Origin: Sphaerisporangium melleum
GTDB taxonomy: Bacteria > Actinomycetota > Actinomycetes > Streptosporangiales > Streptosporangiaceae
Direction: 5' to 3'
Assembly: GCF_014646695.1 (NCBI RefSeq)
Contig: NZ_BMNT01000044.1
Span: 1 to 64,000 of the forward strand
Length of the DNA: 64,000 nucleotides
Part shown: positions 61,023 to 64,000 of the stretch, piece after piece
Position numbering within the stretch: position 1 is the first letter of the stretch
Layout: each line of letters opens with the position of its first letter
Notes under the pieces: generated by a model
The model's database searches: none
What the model was told of the DNA's origin: nothing
Seen by the model: only the letters and a program-made list of their open reading frames with translations
Position numbers and translations under genes: made by a program

Positions 61023-61931
61023 TCAGCGCAGCTTGGGGTCGAGCGCGTCGCGGACGACGTCGCCGAGCAGGAGGAAGCTCAGCACGGTGGCGGTGAGGAA
61101 CATCGCCGGGAAGACCAGCAGGTGCGGGTAGGCGGCGAAGAACGACTGGGCGACGTTGAGCTGCAGCCCCCAGGACACCTGCGGGTACTGCAGGCCGACG
61201 CCGAGGTAGTCCAGGGTGGCCTCACCGGAGATCACGTTGCCGACGTTCAGCATGGCGACCACGAAGACCGGGGCGAGGGAGTTGGGCAGGATGTGCCTGA
61301 CCATGATCCGCAGGTCCCCGGCGCCCAGGGCGCGCGCCGCCTGTACGTAGTCGGCGTCGCGCACCGCGATCACCTGGCCGCGCATCAGCCGGGTCATGGT
61401 GGTCCAGCCGAGCAGCACCAGCACGCTGGTCATCGCCCAGATGCCGTGCCCGGGGAAGGCGACCAGCACGACGGTCGCACCCAGGACGAACGGAATGCCG
61501 AAGAACACGTCGGTCACCCGCGCGATGATCGCGTCCAGCGTGCCGCCGTAGTAGCCGCCGAGCAGGCCGAGCACGATCGCGATCAGCAGGGCGAAGACGG
61601 TCACCGCGACGCCGATGAGCACCGAGGCGCGCGTACCGTGCACGATCTGGGACCAGTAGTCGCACCCCTGCAGGTCGTAGCCGAACAGCGCGCCCGCGCC
61701 CGGGCCCTTCTTCGACATCCGCAGGTTGCACTGCTCGTTCGGGCCGAACCGGGCGAACAGCGAAGGGAAGGCGGCCATCGCGCAGGCGACGAGCAGGATG
61801 GCCACCGAGATCCAGAAGAGCACCCGGCCGCGCAGCTCCAGCCAGGCGTCGTGCCACAGCGAGCCGCGGACCTGCCGGGAGGTCTCGGGCTCGGGAGCGG
61901 CGGACTCCACCGCCGCCTTGAGGTCAACCAC
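61023..61931 (-). CDS. Peptide/dipeptide ABC transporter permease (DppC-like)
   Basis: This 302-residue membrane protein has five to six hydrophobic segments and the DppC/OppC EAA loop RALGAGDLRIMVRHILPNSLA. The N-terminal cytosolic region is Glu-rich, and an unusual periplasmic loop contains CNLRMSKKGPGAGALFGYDL. It partners with the DppB-like permease to import peptides. It is the last gene of the operon; its start overlaps the previous stop by 8 bp. Confidence 0.93.
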   Translation of the reverse strand: MVDLKAAVESAAPEPETSRQVRGSLWHDAWLELRGRVLFWISVAILLVACAMAAFPSLFARFGPNEQCNLRMSKKGPGAGALFGYDLQGCDYWSQIVHGTRASVLIGVAVTVFALLIAIVLGLLGGYYGGTLDAIIARVTDVFFGIPFVLGATVVLVAFPGHGIWAMTSVLVLLGWTTMTRLMRGQVIAVRDADYVQAARALGAGDLRIMVRHILPNSLAPVFVVAMLNVGNVISGEATLDYLGVGLQYPQVSWGLQLNVAQSFFAAYPHLLVFPAMFLTATVLSFLLLGDVVRDALDPKLR

Positions 61932-62850
61932 GGCGGATCCTCGGGTCGAGCACGCCGTACAGCAGGTCGACGAGCAGATTGGCCAGAATGAAGATCATCA
62001 CCAGCAGGGTGGTGACGCCGACCACGACCGGCCCCTCCTGAAGCTGGATGGACTGGAAGACCTGCTGGCCGATGCCGGGCAGGTTGAAGATGCCCTCGGT
62101 GACCACCGCCCCGGCCATCAGGTTGCCGAAGTCGACGCCGAGGTAGGTCACCATCGGGATCAGCGAGTTGCGCAGCGTGTGCCTGCCGATGACCCGCGAG
62201 CGGCGCATGCCCTTGGCGGTGGCGGTGCGCACGTAGTCGGCGCGGAGGTTCTCCACGACGGACGTGCGGGTCAGCCGGGCGACGTAGGCCAGGCCGAACG
62301 AGCCGAGCACCATGCCGGGCAGCAGGTAGCTGCCCGGCCAGCCCTCGTCGGTGCCGGCGGTCGGGAACAGGCCGAGGTTCAGGCCGAGCACGATCTGCGC
62401 GGTGTAGCCGACCACGAAGACCGGGACCGCGATCACGAACGTCGTGCCGGCCAGCACCGCCGTGTCGGCCAGCCTGCCGCGCCGCAGCGCCGCGAGCACG
62501 CCGAGGCCGATGCCCACGACCAGCTCGAAGACCCACGCGGTGACCGCGAGCTGCGCGGTGATCGACCACCGGTCGGCGAGCAGCTCGCTCACCGGCTGTC
62601 CGGTGAAGGTCTCCCCCAGGTCGCCGCGCAGGAACACCCCCGCCATGTACAGCCCGTACTGGACGATCAGCGGATCGTTGAGGTGGTAGTGCTCGCGCAG
62701 GGCCTGCAGGACGTTCTCCGGCAGCGGTTTGTCACCGGCGAGCGCGAGGATCGGGTCACCCGGCAGGGCCCACACCATCGCGTAGATCAGGAAGGTGGTG
62801 GCCACGAAGACCGGGACGGCCTGCAGCAGGCGCTGGACGGCGTACCTCAC
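61924..62850 (-). CDS. Peptide/dipeptide ABC transporter permease (DppB-like)
   Basis: This 308-residue membrane protein starts MRYAVQRLLQAVPVFVATTF, the classic DppB/OppB N-terminus. It has the WALPGDPILALAG loop and the EAA loop TATAKGMRRSRVIGRHTLRN. It forms the channel together with DppC. No ATPase gene is present in the window, so ATPases must lie beyond the right edge or elsewhere. Spacing to the substrate-binding gene is 82 bp. Confidence 0.93.
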   Translation of the reverse strand: MRYAVQRLLQAVPVFVATTFLIYAMVWALPGDPILALAGDKPLPENVLQALREHYHLNDPLIVQYGLYMAGVFLRGDLGETFTGQPVSELLADRWSITAQLAVTAWVFELVVGIGLGVLAALRRGRLADTAVLAGTTFVIAVPVFVVGYTAQIVLGLNLGLFPTAGTDEGWPGSYLLPGMVLGSFGLAYVARLTRTSVVENLRADYVRTATAKGMRRSRVIGRHTLRNSLIPMVTYLGVDFGNLMAGAVVTEGIFNLPGIGQQVFQSIQLQEGPVVVGVTTLLVMIFILANLLVDLLYGVLDPRIRRG

Positions 62851-62932
62851 CGGGCGTCCCCCGCCGAGGGCTCCGGGCGGCCGGGAGCCCTGACCGCGTC
62901 CGGAGTCCTCATCGTCGTCATCCCCGCCCGGC

Positions 62933-64000
62933 CTACTTGACGGAGATGGTGTCGAGGTTCGGGCTGTAGGCGTCGATGCGCACGCCGGTGATCTTGTCGC
63001 TGTAGCCGGCCTGGTCCTGCCAGTTCCACAGCGGGATCATCGGCATCTCGGCGAGCGCGATGTCCTCGGCCTGCTGGTAGAGCGGGATGCTGGCCTCCAT
63101 GCCGGATGCCGCGCCCGCCTGGGCGATGAGCTCGTTGAATCGCTTGTTCTCCCAGCCCATCCGGTTGCCCGCCCCCCACATCGACTCAAGGTAGTTCTGC
63201 GGGCTCGGGTAGTCCATCACCCAGTTGTTGCGGTACGGGCCGTCCTCCTTCTTCTCCCGCAGAGTGGAGAGGTAGTCGGCGGCCGGGATCTTCCTGAACT
63301 GGATGTCGGCGATGCCGAGGTTCTGCTTGAGCTGGTTGGCGACCGCCTGCATCCACTGCTCGTAGCTGGGGTCGGCGTTGGAGAAGTAGAGGTTCAGCGT
63401 CCCGGAGAACCCGCCGGCCTTGTCGTACAGCGCCTTGGCCTTGGCCGGGTCGTAGGTGCACGCCTCGCCGCAGGCGTTCTCGCGGTAGCCGGGCACCAGC
63501 GGCGCCACCAGCGAGGCCATCGGCTTGAACGCGCCGTTGTAGACGGCGTCCACGATGCCCTGCCGGTCGATCGCCATCGAGAACGCCTTGCGCAGGTCGG
63601 CGCTCTGGAACCGCTTGTCGAAGACGGGGAAGCCGAGGTAGTCCATGGTGCCGCTCGCAGTGGGCACGAAGCGGTCACCGAGCAGCGTCTTGGCCTCCGG
63701 CGCGCTGGCCGGCGGGATGGTCTGCAGCAGGTCGACCTTGCCCGCCCGCAGGTCGGTGTACGCGGTGTCGCGGCTGGCGTAGATCTTGAACAGCACGCCG
63801 CCGGACTTGGCCGCGCGCGGGCCGGTGTACCCGTCGAATTTCTTCAGCTCGATCTTCTGGTTGTGCGCCCACTCGCCGTCCAGCGCGAAGGGACCGTTGC
63901 CGATCGGCTTCTGGTCGTAGGCCTTGAGATCGGTGAAGGCGGCCTTGGGCATCGGCGCGAAACCGGTGTAGGCCAGCGTGATCGGGAACTGGCTGAACGG
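62933..64000 (-). CDS. Peptide ABC transporter substrate-binding protein (5' end outside window)
   Basis: The frame is open to the window edge (64000), so the N-terminus with signal peptide is missing; at least 355 residues are seen. It is an SBP_bac_5 (DppA/OppA) family protein: ALDGEWAHNQKIELKKFDGY, RDTAYTDLRAGKVDLLQTIP, DLRKAFSMAIDRQGIVDAVY and YNGAFKPMASLVAP are typical. It ends with IDAYSPNLDTISVK. It captures peptides outside the cell and passes them to the DppB/DppC-like permeases encoded downstream. Confidence 0.93.
   Translation of the reverse strand, partial: PFSQFPITLAYTGFAPMPKAAFTDLKAYDQKPIGNGPFALDGEWAHNQKIELKKFDGYTGPRAAKSGGVLFKIYASRDTAYTDLRAGKVDLLQTIPPASAPEAKTLLGDRFVPTASGTMDYLGFPVFDKRFQSADLRKAFSMAIDRQGIVDAVYNGAFKPMASLVAPLVPGYRENACGEACTYDPAKAKALYDKAGGFSGTLNLYFSNADPSYEQWMQAVANQLKQNLGIADIQFRKIPAADYLSTLREKKEDGPYRNNWVMDYPSPQNYLESMWGAGNRMGWENKRFNELIAQAGAASGMEASIPLYQQAEDIALAEMPMIPLWNWQDQAGYSDKITGVRIDAYSPNLDTISVK

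Noticed and set aside
1-64000. CRISPR arrays, insertion sequences, tRNA/rRNA genes
   Set aside because: No regularly spaced repeats, transposase motifs, terminal inverted repeats or cloverleaf sequences were recognised by eye; tRNAscan-SE, Infernal and ISfinder searches would be decisive.

Overview
The window is high-GC actinomycete chromosome. The coding style is GC-rich in third positions, with many GTG and TTG starts. Gene content includes F420-type LLM and PPOX oxidoreductases, an XRE/ATP-binding regulator pair, Tat-exported PhoD, Pro/Thr-linked CBM2, several TetR regulators and rare TTA leucine codons. A Streptosporangiales-like actinobacterium is the best guess, but the sequence alone does not fix the genus. 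I see no rRNA, tRNA, CRISPR array, transposase or prophage block.

Region 1-9.7 kb: the tail of a secreted carbohydrate-active protein carrying a CBM2; a class V aminotransferase divergent from an NmrA-like protein; a small secreted Cys protein in a lower-GC island; a Rid-family protein; a two-gene TRAP-TAXI uptake system; a PPOX protein; and a short-chain dehydrogenase divergent from a TetR regulator, with two matching operator-like palindromes between them. Region 9.7-14.8 kb: a cytochrome P450, a kinase/XRE operon, a divergent ATP-binding regulator and a small acidic protein. Region 14.8-24 kb: a large secreted phosphodiester glycosidase/phosphoesterase divergent from an FG-GAP secreted protein; a TetR regulator divergent from a ketosynthase; and PhoD phosphatase.

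Region 24-33.5 kb holds small housekeeping and accessory genes: GlsB-type membrane protein, HAD hydrolases, an alpha/beta hydrolase, ArfB-like ribosome rescue factor, a DinB-like protein, a class IV PLP enzyme, an LLM oxidoreductase, a kinase, a zinc ribbon protein and a PAP2-diacylglycerol kinase fusion. Region 33-40.8 kb has a small protein sharing a module with the adjacent CehA-type metallohydrolase, then a tightly overlapping mutA-mutB-meaB operon for methylmalonyl-CoA/succinyl-CoA interconversion. Region 41-49.4 kb has a PGRP-type amidase, a DUF5925-like AAA ATPase, a decayed alkylmercury-lyase-like gene, a TetR/AhpD-like pair around a readable promoter-operator, and a C39-S9-M20 peptidase cassette.

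Region 49.4-64 kb: a SnoaL-like secreted protein, two unrecognised exported proteins, a fasciclin protein, an Aph(6)-like kinase, an alpha/beta hydrolase divergent from a CGNR regulator, a giant subtilase, and an incomplete dipeptide/oligopeptide ABC transporter operon running off the right end. The right half is rich in peptide breakdown and uptake: S8 protease outside, Dpp/Opp importer in the membrane, and a predicted cytosolic C39/S9/M20 set. No single locus can be declared a new defence or biosynthetic system. The best leads are the CehA/small-protein pair, the exported orphan pair, the Shine-Dalgarno-masking hairpin and several operator-like palindromes.
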